DNA from: Sphingobacterium zeae
GTDB taxonomy: Bacteria; Bacteroidota; Bacteroidia; Sphingobacteriales; Sphingobacteriaceae
Assembly (NCBI RefSeq): GCF_030818895.1
Contig: NZ_JAUTBA010000001.1
Coordinates: 2,232,001-2,296,000 of the forward strand
Reading direction: 5' to 3'
DNA length: 64,000 bases
Shown: positions 37,194-46,204 of the stretch, piece by piece
Layout of the letters: each line of letters starts with the position of its first letter
How positions within the stretch are numbered: the first letter of the stretch is position 1
The notes under the pieces: model-generated
The model's input: only the letters and a program-made list of their open reading frames with translations
Database searches by the model: none
Told to the model about the DNA's origin: nothing
Position numbers and translations under genes: made by a program

Positions 37194-38624
37194 TTAATTC
37201 TGATGAAGGAGATAATTTAAAATAGCTTTACCTTGATCATCGGTAGAGATAGCTGAATTTGACAGCATGACCACTCCACTTTTTTTATCTGGGGATAAAG
37301 CGAGATAGGAACTACTTCCGGCCGTTGCGCCGTTGTGCCAGAAGACTGTAAGGTTGTCGATCAAACTCATATGCCATGCCAAGCCGAGGTCTGTGTCGGG
37401 TGGTAGAAAGAATGTAAATAATCTGGTATTTGCCATGGCATTTTCCAATGGAGTTTGCGGCATCTTGAATTGCGCGTTCGCAAATTTCAGTAGATCCTCG
37501 AGGGTGCATTTTAGCGCACCAGCTGGAGCAAATACGTCAAAAGACCAAGGCAATGCTTCTTGACCATGTTTGTTGTATACTTTAAAAGTATCTTTCCTCT
37601 TAGGTTCCAATACTTGAAAAGTATTGTTCATTTCAAGTGGTTTACAGATGATATCCCTTACAAGCTGATCGTAACTTTTTTTATAAAGACTGCATATGAT
37701 ATCCCCGAGAACAGCATAACCTAGATTGCTGTACTCATACTCTTCGCCCGGATTTTTCTTGTTTTTAAAGCGTGAAAGATAGTTGTAAAGTGCTTTTTTG
37801 TCATATGTTTTGTAAGGATCGTTCTCGTTGAAACCGTTAACTTTGTCAAAATTATCCGGAAGCTTCGGTAAGCCGGAGGTATGATTAGCCAACATTTGAA
37901 ATGTTATTTTTGAAAGCGCTTCATTTTTTTTGAGTGAGTCGGGAAGGAATAGGGCTATAGGCTGATCTAAAGTGACTGTTCCTTCTTCGACAAGATTTGA
38001 CAAAAGGATAGCGGTAAAAACTTTACTCAACGAGCCAATTTCATAAATAGACGTCTTTGTGGGTGGAGTCTGGTTTCCTTTGGCCGTCTCGCCATAAAAA
38101 TAAGTTTTGGTTTGTCCATTCTTTATAATACCAATGGCAAGGGATTGCGTATTTTGTTGTTTGAAGTAAGCGCGCGCAACAGAATCGATGAAAAGGTCAT
38201 CGTTATCTACTGATTTTTGTGTCGCAGGCACCATTGTCATTTTTTCGACTTGTGGTGTTGTGGTTGAAGGAGTAAACTTTAGCGTATGGAATTTTAGGGT
38301 AGGATCTGTTGCGAAGACGACATCGTAAGATTTGCTATCGAAGTCCATCTGATAAGTTGCGATTCCTTTTTCAAATTCTTTTTGCGTTGAGCTTTTTACT
38401 CTTCCTAATGGGTATAGATTTTCGAGTACCTGCGTGAATCGGGCAAGGCTAAATTGCTGTTTAAATGAATCGCTGGCCAAATTGTAGGCTGAGTCGGTCA
38501 TCTGGGAATTGATAAAAAACTCCAGCCTATTATATACCCCTCTGTTGATCTGTTCTTCGGAACCTGTTTGGGCAAAAGAGTACGATGAGATGCCCAGCAA
38601 TATGAGTGTAATAAAATGTTTCAT
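37194..38624 (-). CDS. Secreted serine hydrolase (beta-lactamase/class C family) with N-terminal DUF3887-like domain
   Basis: A 476-residue exported protein. Signal peptide (KHFITLILLGISSYSFAQ), then an approximately 100-residue domain like DUF3887 (NSQMTDSAYNLASDSFKQQF), then a beta-lactamase fold with Ser198-x-x-Lys201 (IGSLSKVF), Tyr-Ser-Asn in YEYSNLGYA and HNGATAG. The class is broad: esterases, D-aminopeptidases and penicillin-binding relatives; beta-lactamase activity should not be assumed. The chosen start avoids overlapping the response regulator, whose gene ends 31 bases upstream in the same direction, so it may be part of that regulatory operon. Confidence 0.9.
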   Translation of the reverse strand: MKHFITLILLGISSYSFAQTGSEEQINRGVYNRLEFFINSQMTDSAYNLASDSFKQQFSLARFTQVLENLYPLGRVKSSTQKEFEKGIATYQMDFDSKSYDVVFATDPTLKFHTLKFTPSTTTPQVEKMTMVPATQKSVDNDDLFIDSVARAYFKQQNTQSLAIGIIKNGQTKTYFYGETAKGNQTPPTKTSIYEIGSLSKVFTAILLSNLVEEGTVTLDQPIALFLPDSLKKNEALSKITFQMLANHTSGLPKLPDNFDKVNGFNENDPYKTYDKKALYNYLSRFKNKKNPGEEYEYSNLGYAVLGDIICSLYKKSYDQLVRDIICKPLEMNNTFQVLEPKRKDTFKVYNKHGQEALPWSFDVFAPAGALKCTLEDLLKFANAQFKMPQTPLENAMANTRLFTFFLPPDTDLGLAWHMSLIDNLTVFWHNGATAGSSSYLALSPDKKSGVVMLSNSAISTDDQGKAILNYLLHQN

Positions 38625-38655
38625 AACTATTGATGGGCACAAATCTACGGAATGT

Positions 38656-39396
38656 TTAAATTCCAATCAATTGTTTTAATCGCGCATAGCCTGATTTACT
38701 GATGTTAAGCTTTTCGCCTGATACTAGTGCTGCAATGTAAGAATCCTTTTCATAAGGTTCTAGTTTGGCCAATTGGTCAACTTTAATGATAAAAGAACGG
38801 TGGATACGGACAAATTGATTTGAATCCAACGCTTTTTCGAAAAATGCCATTGTTTTATTTTTTAGGTACATACCGTCTTTGGTATGAATTTTAACATAGT
38901 CATCGTAAGATTCTAGATATTTGACTGTATCAATAGGAATAATCTTGATCTGTGTACCTGTTTTGACAACGATACGGTCAATTTTTGTTTCGTCTTGGGC
39001 TGTAAGCACCTCATAGTTGGGCTGTACTTTTTTTTCTGGAGCCGAGAAGTTTGTCCTAAATTTTTCTAATGCTTTCTTAAAACGCGCAGGTGATACCGGT
39101 TTTAATAGGTAATCTAATGCATTTTTTTCAAAAGCTTTCAAAGCGTATTCATCAAAAGCAGTTGTAAAAATAACGGCTGGCGGGCTGTCAATGAGTTCAA
39201 GCATTTCAAAACCCGTTAATTTGGGCATCTGAACATCCAGAAAAATTAAGTCAGGTTCATGAGTATGAATAGCCTTAACGCCTTCAAAACCATCTCCACA
39301 TTCGGCAACGACAGTTACATCGGTCTCGCTTTTTAAGTAACCGGCAATAATCGAGCGTGCCAGTGGTTCATCATCGATAATAACGACTTTAATCAT
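38656..39396 (-). CDS. LytTR-type response regulator
   Basis: A 246-residue regulator. The receiver domain (1-120) has the acidic pocket IIDDE and phosphoacceptor Asp54 in DLIFLDVQMP; the LytTR DNA-binding domain (about 140-245) shows VKYLESYDDYVKIHTKDG and FVRIHRSFIIKVDQL. It overlaps the sensor kinase gene by eight bases, indicating a coupled two-component pair. Confidence 0.95.
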   Translation of the reverse strand: MIKVVIIDDEPLARSIIAGYLKSETDVTVVAECGDGFEGVKAIHTHEPDLIFLDVQMPKLTGFEMLELIDSPPAVIFTTAFDEYALKAFEKNALDYLLKPVSPARFKKALEKFRTNFSAPEKKVQPNYEVLTAQDETKIDRIVVKTGTQIKIIPIDTVKYLESYDDYVKIHTKDGMYLKNKTMAFFEKALDSNQFVRIHRSFIIKVDQLAKLEPYEKDSYIAALVSGEKLNISKSGYARLKQLIGI

Positions 39397-40435
39397 ATTG
39401 AGGTATTTTTAGGGTACTGATAAATATATTGTCTAGTATTTGCGTTTCCAGCAGGTCATTTCTTCCATAGAGAAGATACAATCGACGTTGAATGCTCGAG
39501 AGTCCAAATCCAGTGCCTTTTTTGGGTTTAGATTGTTCTTCAGTGTCGAAAGGATTGGTGATTTGGATCCATAATTGACCTTCATTTGACTGGCATTTTA
39601 TTTTTATTTCGACCTGATCCCTTATGTTGTAGAGACCATGCTTAATCGCATTCTCTACAAGGGGTTGGATGATCATTGCGGGTAGTCTGTTGTTAAAAAT
39701 TTCTTCGGACGAGGAAATGGATGTATTTAGTCTATGGCCAAAACGTACTTTCTCGATATCGAGATAAAGCTGTAGATGGTCAAGTTCTTCTTCGAGTGTG
39801 ATGATTTGGTTATTTCCCTTCCTTAACGTCCCTCTCAGAAAATCCGAGAGCTGGAATGTCATATTGCGGGCTTCGTCGGGATTTGCACCAATAAGCGCTA
39901 TAATGGAATTAAGGCTATTAAATAGAAAGTGTGGTTGCAATTGTTGCCTGAGATTGTATAATTCGGCTTCCCGAAGCAGATTTTCGGACTCTTGTTTGCG
40001 TTTAATATTATTGATATTGTCTTCTTGAATATTCCAAACGATGTTGATAATGGCAACCGATGTTAATATGAGAAAATTAACAATGCCGCGATACGGTAAA
40101 GTTAAATCCAGGAGGGGGGTGAAGTTAGATTGAATAAAATAACTCATTAAAAATCGGCTTAATCCGATGCTTATTCCGCCCATGATTAAGCCGATAATAA
40201 GTACTTTCCATATTTCCCTTGGTTGTGGGGTATAGAAGTTTAGTGCAGATGACATGCCATAACAACAGAACATCATGACTACACTATTGATAAAAGAATC
40301 TTTGAATGCGAGTTGTTGGTCAAAGCCAGAACGAAGCATTAATAAGTATTGTAACGCGAGATATCCGATAAATACGGATATACATATAATGCCAATTAAA
40401 CGACTTTTAACACTGAGAAACAGCTTGTTTTTCAT
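39389..40435 (-). CDS. LytS/YehU-type sensor histidine kinase
   Basis: A 348-residue membrane kinase with four predicted membrane helices in the first 135 residues, a short coiled segment and the His_kinase domain (phosphorylated His169 in LQPHFLFNSLNSI) followed by an ATPase with LPAMIIQPLVENAIKHG and GTGFGLSSIQRRL. No large extracytoplasmic sensor domain is seen, so the signal is probably sensed in the membrane, perhaps through the LiaF-like protein encoded three bases upstream. Confidence 0.94.
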   Translation of the reverse strand: MKNKLFLSVKSRLIGIICISVFIGYLALQYLLMLRSGFDQQLAFKDSFINSVVMMFCCYGMSSALNFYTPQPREIWKVLIIGLIMGGISIGLSRFLMSYFIQSNFTPLLDLTLPYRGIVNFLILTSVAIINIVWNIQEDNINNIKRKQESENLLREAELYNLRQQLQPHFLFNSLNSIIALIGANPDEARNMTFQLSDFLRGTLRKGNNQIITLEEELDHLQLYLDIEKVRFGHRLNTSISSSEEIFNNRLPAMIIQPLVENAIKHGLYNIRDQVEIKIKCQSNEGQLWIQITNPFDTEEQSKPKKGTGFGLSSIQRRLYLLYGRNDLLETQILDNIFISTLKIPQYD

Positions 40436-40438
40436 TTA

Positions 40439-41320
40439 TTAAGCATTTTTTATGGTTAAATTACCTAGAATACAAGTACCTGTAATATAGATTTTTTTAT
40501 CCGTATCGGGGTTATAGATCGTTTGGAACCGGCGGTCATCTACAGATCCTAAGATGGAAGCAACGTTACTGAACACCGTCCAATGCGGGGGGATTATTAT
40601 GCGTGCGCTACCAAACAATTGAAACGTATCGATCACAATCGGCTGTTGGATGTCAGCTTTTGTTAAATCCAGTTCTATACTTCCAAATACATTGGTCAAA
40701 TTACCTCCTCTAAAATTTTTAGAGTAAATAACTTTCTTTTGCCCTGCAAAGATCGTATTCAGATTGAGGTTATCCTCAAATGACTGTTGGAAAGGATCTT
40801 TTCCATTGTCGCCAAAAGCCTGCTGATTAGGCGAGGCTTGTCGGTTTGGATCATATTGTTCATTAAATGGTTTTGATTCCTGGTCATTGAGGCTACCGTC
40901 TGTAGTCCCTTCGGTAGGCACGGTTACTCGCTTGTCCCAGTCATAAGATCCTTGTGGCGGATTGGGATAAGTGGGAGGAACCATCGGAGGTTTCCTTTTA
41001 CTCATAATAAAGTAAATTCCAAGAGAAATGATAATGATAGGAACGGTTACCGAACCAAAGTCGGTACGCATCATTCTCGAGATGAGGCTTGCTCCACCGA
41101 TGATCAATAGAATAATCGCCGATTTTTTCTGAAATTGGGAATTTATGCCAATGACTAATCCAATAATAATTAATATCGTTTGCCAACCAAATAACCAATC
41201 TGGAAACCAGCTTCCTAGATTGAGGTTATTCAGTAATAAGAATATACCTACGATAATTACAATTGCTCCTACAATATTGCGGCTATTATTGCTGTTTGGT
41301 ATGATGGGTTCTTTTTCCAT
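40439..41320 (-). CDS. LiaF-like/DUF5668 membrane protein
   Basis: A 293-residue protein. Residues 15-110 hold about four hydrophobic helices of the LiaI/DUF5668 type (IVGAIVIIVGIFLLLNNLNLG, WQTILIIIGLVIGI); a Pro/Gln/Asn-rich linker follows, then a C-terminal beta domain (NLTNVFGSIELDLTKADIQQP, FQLFGSARIIIPPHW) of the cell-wall-active antibiotic response family. In Firmicutes LiaF inhibits a sensor kinase; here it is the first gene of the unit with a kinase and regulator. A TATCTTTG box at 41343-41350 is its likely -7 element. Confidence 0.88.
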   Translation of the reverse strand: MEKEPIIPNSNNSRNIVGAIVIIVGIFLLLNNLNLGSWFPDWLFGWQTILIIIGLVIGINSQFQKKSAIILLIIGGASLISRMMRTDFGSVTVPIIIISLGIYFIMSKRKPPMVPPTYPNPPQGSYDWDKRVTVPTEGTTDGSLNDQESKPFNEQYDPNRQASPNQQAFGDNGKDPFQQSFEDNLNLNTIFAGQKKVIYSKNFRGGNLTNVFGSIELDLTKADIQQPIVIDTFQLFGSARIIIPPHWTVFSNVASILGSVDDRRFQTIYNPDTDKKIYITGTCILGNLTIKNA

Positions 41321-41586
41321 AATGTTTTTACTATTTATGACTCAAAGATAGCGTCACAAATATATTCTACATATTTGCTTTAGGTAATACAACTTATATT
41401 TTCGGTAAATGTAATGATTTCGTCGGTAAAAAATCTCGTTGTTTAATTTTTCATCTTATTATAAAAAGTAGTGGACTGCCACTTTTACGCGTTATTGTGT
41501 TTTTTTTTAATATTATTTGGTGGATTAAAATGAATTATTATATATTTATCAAAGATTAAGATTACTTTAAACTTAAATAACAACCA

Positions 41587-41922
41587 ATGGGAGATTTTGA
41601 AAACAAAGAACGTGAAGAAGTTTTTTCAAAAAAGGTGAGAGCAGGTAAGCGTACTTATTTTTTTGATGTAAAAGCAACTCGATCGAACGATTACTACATT
41701 ACTATCACAGAAAGCAAGAAGCGCTTTGAGGATGGCCAGTTTATTAAGCATAAGATTTTCTTGTATAAAGAAGATTTTGAAAAGTTCGCAGAAGGTTTGA
41801 CGGATGTGGTGAACTACATCAAATCTAACCAGGAGGTAATCGAGAAACGTTATGAGCCTAACTTTGACGATGCATACGCTGAAGAAGCGGGAGCGCGTTC
41901 CAAAGACGAGTTTTCGTTCTAG
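41587..41922 (+). CDS. DUF3276/PUR-alpha-like nucleic acid binding protein
   Basis: A 111-residue protein typical of Bacteroidota, with the PUR-like beta/alpha fold: EEVFSKKVRAGKRTYFFDVKAT and then FIKHKIFLYKEDFEKFAEGL. Relatives in spirochaetes bind DNA and RNA. It is abundant and conserved in the phylum, but its biological role is not established. It stands alone, followed by its own terminator. Confidence 0.92.
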   Translation: MGDFENKEREEVFSKKVRAGKRTYFFDVKATRSNDYYITITESKKRFEDGQFIKHKIFLYKEDFEKFAEGLTDVVNYIKSNQEVIEKRYEPNFDDAYAEEAGARSKDEFSF

Positions 41923-41957
41923 CACTGTAGCGCGAAATCTTATTGAAAAAAAGAAAT

Positions 41958-41981
41958 AAAAGCCACTGATGTGGCTTTTTT
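41958..41981 (+). terminator. Terminator of the DUF3276 gene
   Basis: AAAGCCAC and GTGGCTTT form an eight-bp stem with a four-base loop, followed by T residues. Confidence 0.85.
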
Positions 41982-42012
41982 ATTGTTTGACGAGTATTCC
42001 CAGTATGCCGTT

Positions 42013-42855
42013 CTAGGATGAGAATAGTGGAATGCTTCGCAGAAAATCATTTAATACGGTATTGAATTTTTCGGGTTCCTCAAGATTGGGCAAGTGACCA
42101 GATTCGTCAAATTCCATATAGCGGACATCGGGGATATTTTCGATAAGTATATTGGTCTGTTCCTCGCTCATTAGCTTGTCGTGTTTACCTTTTATAACCA
42201 ATGTCGGGATAATAATTGTTTTTAGTGAATGGCTTGTGTCTGTCCGGGATGCGAGAGCGAGCTGTGTCGCGCAGATGCTGGCGACTTCATTTCTGCGGAT
42301 ACAGCTTTTAATCAGTTCAACTGCTTCGGGATTTTCGCGAATTGTTTTGTCGTGAAATACATTGCCTATAAAACCAATGGCAAAAGGCCGTCTGCCATAT
42401 TTTAGTAAAGCCTGGATAGCATCGAATCTCTTTTGCTTGGCTTTGTTGTCATCAGCAAGGGAGTTAGTGTCGCATAGGATAAGCCCTTTGAGCTGTTGCC
42501 CGATCAATTCATAGGTCCGCAGTGCGATGTAGCCCCCCATGGAAATGCCGCACAGGATGACGTGGTTGAGGTCGAGTTTGCGAATAAATTCTACCAGATC
42601 TTTGGCAAAGACATCAATGGAGAAAAAACCATGACCGTTGGTACTGAGGCCATGCCCTCGAACATCAATTGCTATACCCGTATAGTCTTCATCCAAATGC
42701 TGAAGCTGTTGTTTCCAGGTGTTTTTATTAAATGGGAAACCATGGATAAATATAATGGTTTTGGGGGAAGGGGCTAAGATGCTTGGTCTGATGTAATAGG
42801 AGATACTAATATCTCCAATGCGTATTTTACTGCGCTTTAATTCTCTTTTGTTCAT
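42013..42855 (-). CDS. Alpha/beta hydrolase
   Basis: A 280-residue soluble hydrolase of the 3-oxoadipate enol-lactonase/esterase type. The oxyanion motif is FIHGFPFNKNTW, the nucleophile Ser is in LCGISMGGYIAL, the acid in VIKGKHDKLM and the His in DESGHLPNLE. Met5 of the open frame (42855) is used as the start; 42867 is possible. Substrate unknown. It is divergent from the tRNA-Arg cluster. Confidence 0.88.
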   Translation of the reverse strand: MNKRELKRSKIRIGDISISYYIRPSILAPSPKTIIFIHGFPFNKNTWKQQLQHLDEDYTGIAIDVRGHGLSTNGHGFFSIDVFAKDLVEFIRKLDLNHVILCGISMGGYIALRTYELIGQQLKGLILCDTNSLADDNKAKQKRFDAIQALLKYGRRPFAIGFIGNVFHDKTIRENPEAVELIKSCIRRNEVASICATQLALASRTDTSHSLKTIIIPTLVIKGKHDKLMSEEQTNILIENIPDVRYMEFDESGHLPNLEEPEKFNTVLNDFLRSIPLFSS

Positions 42856-42966
42856 GAATAATAGCATTTGTCCGTGTTTGAAAAAAAAAGTTGATATTTT
42901 AAATATAATATTATCAACGAGATAAAAGAAATGTTGTTGTGCAAAGTTTAAAAAAGAGAAAAAATG

Positions 42967-42997
42967 TTTGTTAAATTGATAAATATAACGATATTTG
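42967..42997 (+). promoter_or_regulatory. Promoter of the first tRNA-Arg transcription unit
   Basis: TTTG (42967-42970), 19 bases, GATATTTG (42990-42997), one mismatch to TTTG-N19-TAnnTTTG. The sequence ATATTTGCATCACCAAAAC is repeated exactly before the third tRNA. Confidence 0.8.
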
Positions 42998-43041
42998 CAT
43001 CACCAAAACGGAAACAAATACTGTTTTATTTTGGATGCCTA

Positions 43042-43115
43042 GCGCTCCTAGCTCAATTGGATAGAGCATCTGACTACGGATCAGAAGGTTAGGGGTTCGA
43101 CTCCCTTGGAGCGCA
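43042..43115 (+). tRNA. tRNA-Arg (anticodon ACG), copy 1
   Basis: A 74-nt cloverleaf: acceptor GCGCTCC with GGAGCGC, D-stem GCTC/GAGC, anticodon loop CTACGGA, T-loop GGGTTCGACTCCC and discriminator A. CCA is not encoded. It shares a transcript with copy 2. Confidence 0.97.
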
Positions 43116-43144
43116 CGATACAGATTCTGTACGATAAGAAAAAG

Positions 43145-43218
<74 letters not shown>

Positions 43219-43225
43219 CGTAATG

Positions 43226-43254
43226 AAGCCAGTCAATTTGATTGGCTTTTATTT
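43226..43254 (+). terminator. Terminator after tRNA-Arg copy 2
   Basis: AAGCCA and TGGCTT close a short stem with additional inner pairing and are followed by a T-rich stretch, ending the first tRNA unit. Confidence 0.65.
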
Positions 43255-43310
43255 TGGAAGCTGTTTACCAGCTGTCAAAGGAAGGCGATAGACTTCTTTT
43301 TGAAAAAAAA

Positions 43311-43341
43311 TTTGTAAAAAAACGAATTCTGACTATATTTG
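43311..43341 (+). promoter_or_regulatory. Promoter of tRNA-Arg copy 3
   Basis: TTTG (43311-43314), exactly 19 bases, TATATTTG (43334-43341): a full match to the Bacteroidota housekeeping promoter. Confidence 0.88.
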
Positions 43342-43387
43342 CATCACCAAAACAAATGGGACGGAGTTCTAAACGTATTGGTTTATT

Positions 43388-43461
43388 GCGCTCCTAGCTC
43401 AATTGGATAGAGCATCTGACTACGGATCAGAAGGTTAGGGGTTCGACTCCCTTGGAGCGCA
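43388..43461 (+). tRNA. tRNA-Arg (anticodon ACG), copy 3
   Basis: Identical to copy 1 over 74 nt, with its own promoter and terminator. Confidence 0.97.
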
Positions 43462-43467
43462 CGACTG

Positions 43468-43503
43468 AAAAGCCTAGTCATCATCTGTGATTAGGCTTTT
43501 ATT
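43468..43503 (+). terminator. Terminator after tRNA-Arg copy 3
   Basis: AAAAGCCTA and TAGGCTTTT form a nine-bp stem around a partly paired 15-base loop, followed by T-rich sequence just before adk. Confidence 0.8.
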
Positions 43504-43535
43504 TTTAACCTCGTTTTAATTTCTTAAATAAAACT

Positions 43536-44105
43536 ATGCTAAACCTTGTAATATTTGGCCCTCCGGGTGCAGGTAAGGGAACCCAATCTGCAAAGCTTAT
43601 TGAAAAATATCAATTGGTGCACGTTTCTACTGGTGATATTTTTAGAGCACATATTAAAGGTCAAACCCCGCTTGGTCAACAAGTGAGTCAGATTATTGCT
43701 GAGGGGAATTTAGTGCCAGATTCGATTACAATAGCGATGCTGGAGGAGGAAGTGAAGAAAAATCCGGATGCAAAAGGATTTATTTTCGATGGATTTCCTC
43801 GTACTGTTGCGCAGGCTGAGGCGTTGGACGCTTTTTTAGAAGGTATCAACACCTCCATCGCAGTCGTAATCGCACTGGATGTCAATGAGGATGAATTGAA
43901 AGATCGTATTGCCAAACGGAGAGAGATTTCTGGACGTGCGGATGATGATGCAGATAAATTAGTGAAGCGTATTGATGAATACTTCACAAAGACGATTCAT
44001 GTATTGCCTTATTATGAGGCTCAGGGTAAGCTTTCTAAAGTGAATGGTATCGGTGAGATCGAGACTATCTTTAAGAGCTTAACCGATATCATCGATAATT
44101 ATTAA
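43536..44105 (+). CDS. adk: Adenylate kinase
   Basis: A 189-residue nucleoside monophosphate kinase that interconverts AMP, ATP and ADP. It has the P-loop GPPGAGKGTQSAK, the AMP-site STGDIFRAHI and FIFDGFPRTVAQAEAL, and RREISGRADDDADKLVKRI. The lid is the short form without zinc cysteines, typical of Bacteroidota. obgE follows after 36 bases, a common pairing in this phylum. Confidence 0.97.
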   Translation: MLNLVIFGPPGAGKGTQSAKLIEKYQLVHVSTGDIFRAHIKGQTPLGQQVSQIIAEGNLVPDSITIAMLEEEVKKNPDAKGFIFDGFPRTVAQAEALDAFLEGINTSIAVVIALDVNEDELKDRIAKRREISGRADDDADKLVKRIDEYFTKTIHVLPYYEAQGKLSKVNGIGEIETIFKSLTDIIDNY

Positions 44106-44141
44106 TTAAGGTAAATACTTTTTAGACTGTAATAAATTATA

Positions 44142-45140
44142 ATGGCGCAAGGTTCGAATTTTGTTGATTATGTGAAAGTGTGTTGTCGTTCTGGACATGG
44201 TGGGGCAGGTTCGGCTCACTTGCACCGTGATAAACACACGGCTACAGGCGGGCCTGATGGTGGTGATGGCGGTCGTGGAGGGCATATTATCCTAAAAGGA
44301 ACGACTAATCTTTGGACGTTACTTCATTTAAAATATCGTAAGCATATTATCGCATCAAACGGTGAATCTGGAGGCAGTTCTCTGCGTACGGGTGCAACTG
44401 GTCGCGATGAGATATTGGAGGTTCCGTTGGGTACTATAGCAAAGGATGCGGAGACTGGCGAGGTGTTATTTGATATTACAGAGGAAGGTGAAACCAGGAT
44501 ACTGGTGCCGGGTGGAAAAGGTGGTCTGGGTAACTGGCATTTTAAGTCGCCTACGCAACAGACACCACGGTTTTCACAGCCAGGCCTTCCTGGTAAAGAG
44601 CAGTGGATGATACTGGAACTAAAGGTTCTTGCAGACGTGGGATTAGTTGGATTTCCAAATGCTGGTAAATCGACGTTGCTTTCGGTCGTATCTGCTGCAA
44701 AACCAGAAATCGCAAACTATCCATTTACTACGCTCGTACCTAATTTGGGTATGGTGGGCTATCGGGACAATCGTTCCTTTGTAATGGCTGATATTCCGGG
44801 AATTATTGAGGGTGCTTCTGAGGGGAAAGGCTTGGGTTATCGTTTTTTACGCCATATTGAGCGGAACTCAGTGTTGTTGTTTATGGTCCCTGCTGATACC
44901 GACCGGACGATCCGTGAAGAGTATGCCATTCTTTTAAATGAATTGACCGCTTATAATCCTGAATTGGCCGATAAACCAAAATTGTTGGCTATTACCAAGT
45001 CTGATATGCTCGACGAAGAGTTGGAGAAGGAGATGGAACAAGAACTACCGGAAGATGTTCCTTATATTTTCATTTCTTCGGTTACTGGTAAGAATATATT
45101 GCCATTGAAAGATATGATCTGGAAAGCGATCAACTCTTAA
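44142..45140 (+). CDS. obgE: GTPase Obg/CgtA
   Basis: A 332-residue ribosome-associated GTPase that works in 50S maturation and stress signalling. The Gly-rich Obg fold (1-158; [32 protein letters not shown]) is followed by the G domain with [27 protein letters not shown] and TKSDM. It lacks the variable C-terminal domain of Firmicutes members. It lies 36 bases after adk. Confidence 0.96.
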   Translation: MAQGSNFVDYVKVCCRSGHGGAGSAHLHRDKHTATGGPDGGDGGRGGHIILKGTTNLWTLLHLKYRKHIIASNGESGGSSLRTGATGRDEILEVPLGTIAKDAETGEVLFDITEEGETRILVPGGKGGLGNWHFKSPTQQTPRFSQPGLPGKEQWMILELKVLADVGLVGFPNAGKSTLLSVVSAAKPEIANYPFTTLVPNLGMVGYRDNRSFVMADIPGIIEGASEGKGLGYRFLRHIERNSVLLFMVPADTDRTIREEYAILLNELTAYNPELADKPKLLAITKSDMLDEELEKEMEQELPEDVPYIFISSVTGKNILPLKDMIWKAINS

Positions 45141-45159
45141 AATTCGAAAACATAAACAG

Positions 45160-45190
45160 TAAAGGCGCTTTAAGATACGAAGCGCCTTTA
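45160..45190 (+). terminator. Terminator after obgE
   Basis: TAAAGGCGCTT and AAGCGCCTTTA pair perfectly around a nine-base loop. T-rich sequence follows at short distance. Confidence 0.75.
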
Positions 45191-45316
45191 TTGCTTATGT
45201 TAATTTCTATAGACAATTAAAAAAAGAGATTTTTTGAAGTTTTTTTGCTAATTTAACTCCATTATTTTATCCATGATGGGAGGAGGCTTTCCATTCCGTC
45301 GCCAAACTAAATCTAA

Positions 45317-45670
45317 ATGAAAACAGAAGACGAAAAGTATTGCGTGCAGTGCGGTAAATTGATTACGATCAAGGCCGAAGTTTGTCCGTATTGCGGTGTA
45401 AGACAGCCGATATTTTATGCTAACCAGCCCTTTCAACAACAAAATAATACGTTTCAGGACGATAGATGGTTACCGGCCCTGTTGTTTTGTATCTTTTTGG
45501 GACCATTTGGTGCGCATCGGTTTTATTTGGGACAAATTGGTACGGCTGTTATTCAGTTGGTCACTTTGGGCGGCTGTGGTATTTGGTATCTGATCGACTT
45601 GATTATGATTATTGTCGGAAAATATAAGGATGCGGACGGCAATTACATTAAAAGTCCGATAAACAATTAA
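45317..45670 (+). CDS. TM2 domain protein with N-terminal zinc ribbon
   Basis: A 117-residue membrane protein. Two CxxC pairs at residues 9-12 and 23-26 (CVQCGK, CPYCGV) form a zinc ribbon; the TM2 domain (two helices with the turn FLGPFGAHRFYLGQIGTAVIQ and GGCGIWYLIDLIMI) follows. Function unknown. Its TAA shares its last A with the ATG of the DUF2752 gene, so the two are translationally coupled. Confidence 0.92.
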   Translation: MKTEDEKYCVQCGKLITIKAEVCPYCGVRQPIFYANQPFQQQNNTFQDDRWLPALLFCIFLGPFGAHRFYLGQIGTAVIQLVTLGGCGIWYLIDLIMIIVGKYKDADGNYIKSPINN

Positions 45671-45975
45671 TGTTTATTTTTGTCCTGAAGTACCTAAGAC
45701 ATCATTGGATATACGCGTTGATCATCGGGTATTTCGGGATTGCTATTGGCTTGCACCTTTTCGCAGATATCCACATTCTTATTCCCTGTGTGTGGAAGGC
45801 GATAAGTGGATATAACTGTCCGGGATGTGGCCTTACGCATGCTTTTATTGCGTTGTTGCAATTACGGTGGCAAGAGGCGTGGTTGGAAAATCCATTGATC
45901 TACTTGATTGTGCCGGTGTTGATTGCGCTGACTTTGAGAGACTTTATTCGTTTTTGGCGGTTGGAATCAAGGTGA
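45670..45975 (+). CDS. DUF2752 membrane protein
   Basis: A 101-residue protein with about three hydrophobic helices and the family motif YNCPGCGLTHAFIALLQLRW. Often encoded beside TM2/zinc-ribbon proteins, as here; it overlaps the preceding gene as TAATG. Function unknown. Confidence 0.9.
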   Translation: MFIFVLKYLRHHWIYALIIGYFGIAIGLHLFADIHILIPCVWKAISGYNCPGCGLTHAFIALLQLRWQEAWLENPLIYLIVPVLIALTLRDFIRFWRLESR

Positions 45976-46018
45976 AATAAAAAAATGAAAAATGTTTTCA
46001 CTTTTAAGCGATAAGTCT

Positions 46019-46026
46019 TAACTTTG
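46019..46026 (+). promoter_or_regulatory. -7 box of a short transcript upstream of carA
   Basis: TAACTTTG fits TAnnTTTG exactly; TTTT 20 bases upstream is a poor -33. A GTG-started 24-codon frame begins six bases later. Confidence 0.5.
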
Positions 46027-46032
46027 TCTCCC

Positions 46033-46136
46033 GTGAAAATTAAAGAAAAGACTTTATTGGTAGGTGCCTTAGGAAACGGTTTGTCAATCGTGATGATGCA
46101 TTGTTAATTGATTTAGCCCATTTTAGGGCTTTTTTT
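46033..46136 (+). promoter_or_regulatory. Candidate leader with 24-codon ORF and terminator upstream of carA (attenuator or small RNA)
   Basis: A GTG at 46033 opens a 24-residue frame (begins VKIKEKTLLVGALGNGLSIV, ends MMHC) stopping at 46105-46107. Eight bases later AGCCC/GGGCT with seven T forms an intrinsic terminator (46115-46136). carA begins 69 bases further on with no obvious promoter of its own in between. The unit looks like a transcription attenuator or an independent RNA of about 100 nt. Confidence 0.4.
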
Positions 46137-46204
46137 ATATCCAATCAAGAAGGCTTTAAAATTCATAAAAGTAAGGATACACATTTTATAATATTACATC
46201 GATA

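Noticed and set aside
37194-38624. Beta-lactamase resistance gene
   Set aside because: The fold is shared by many esterases and peptidases; the extra N-terminal domain and lack of specific class C motifs argue against naming it a beta-lactamase.
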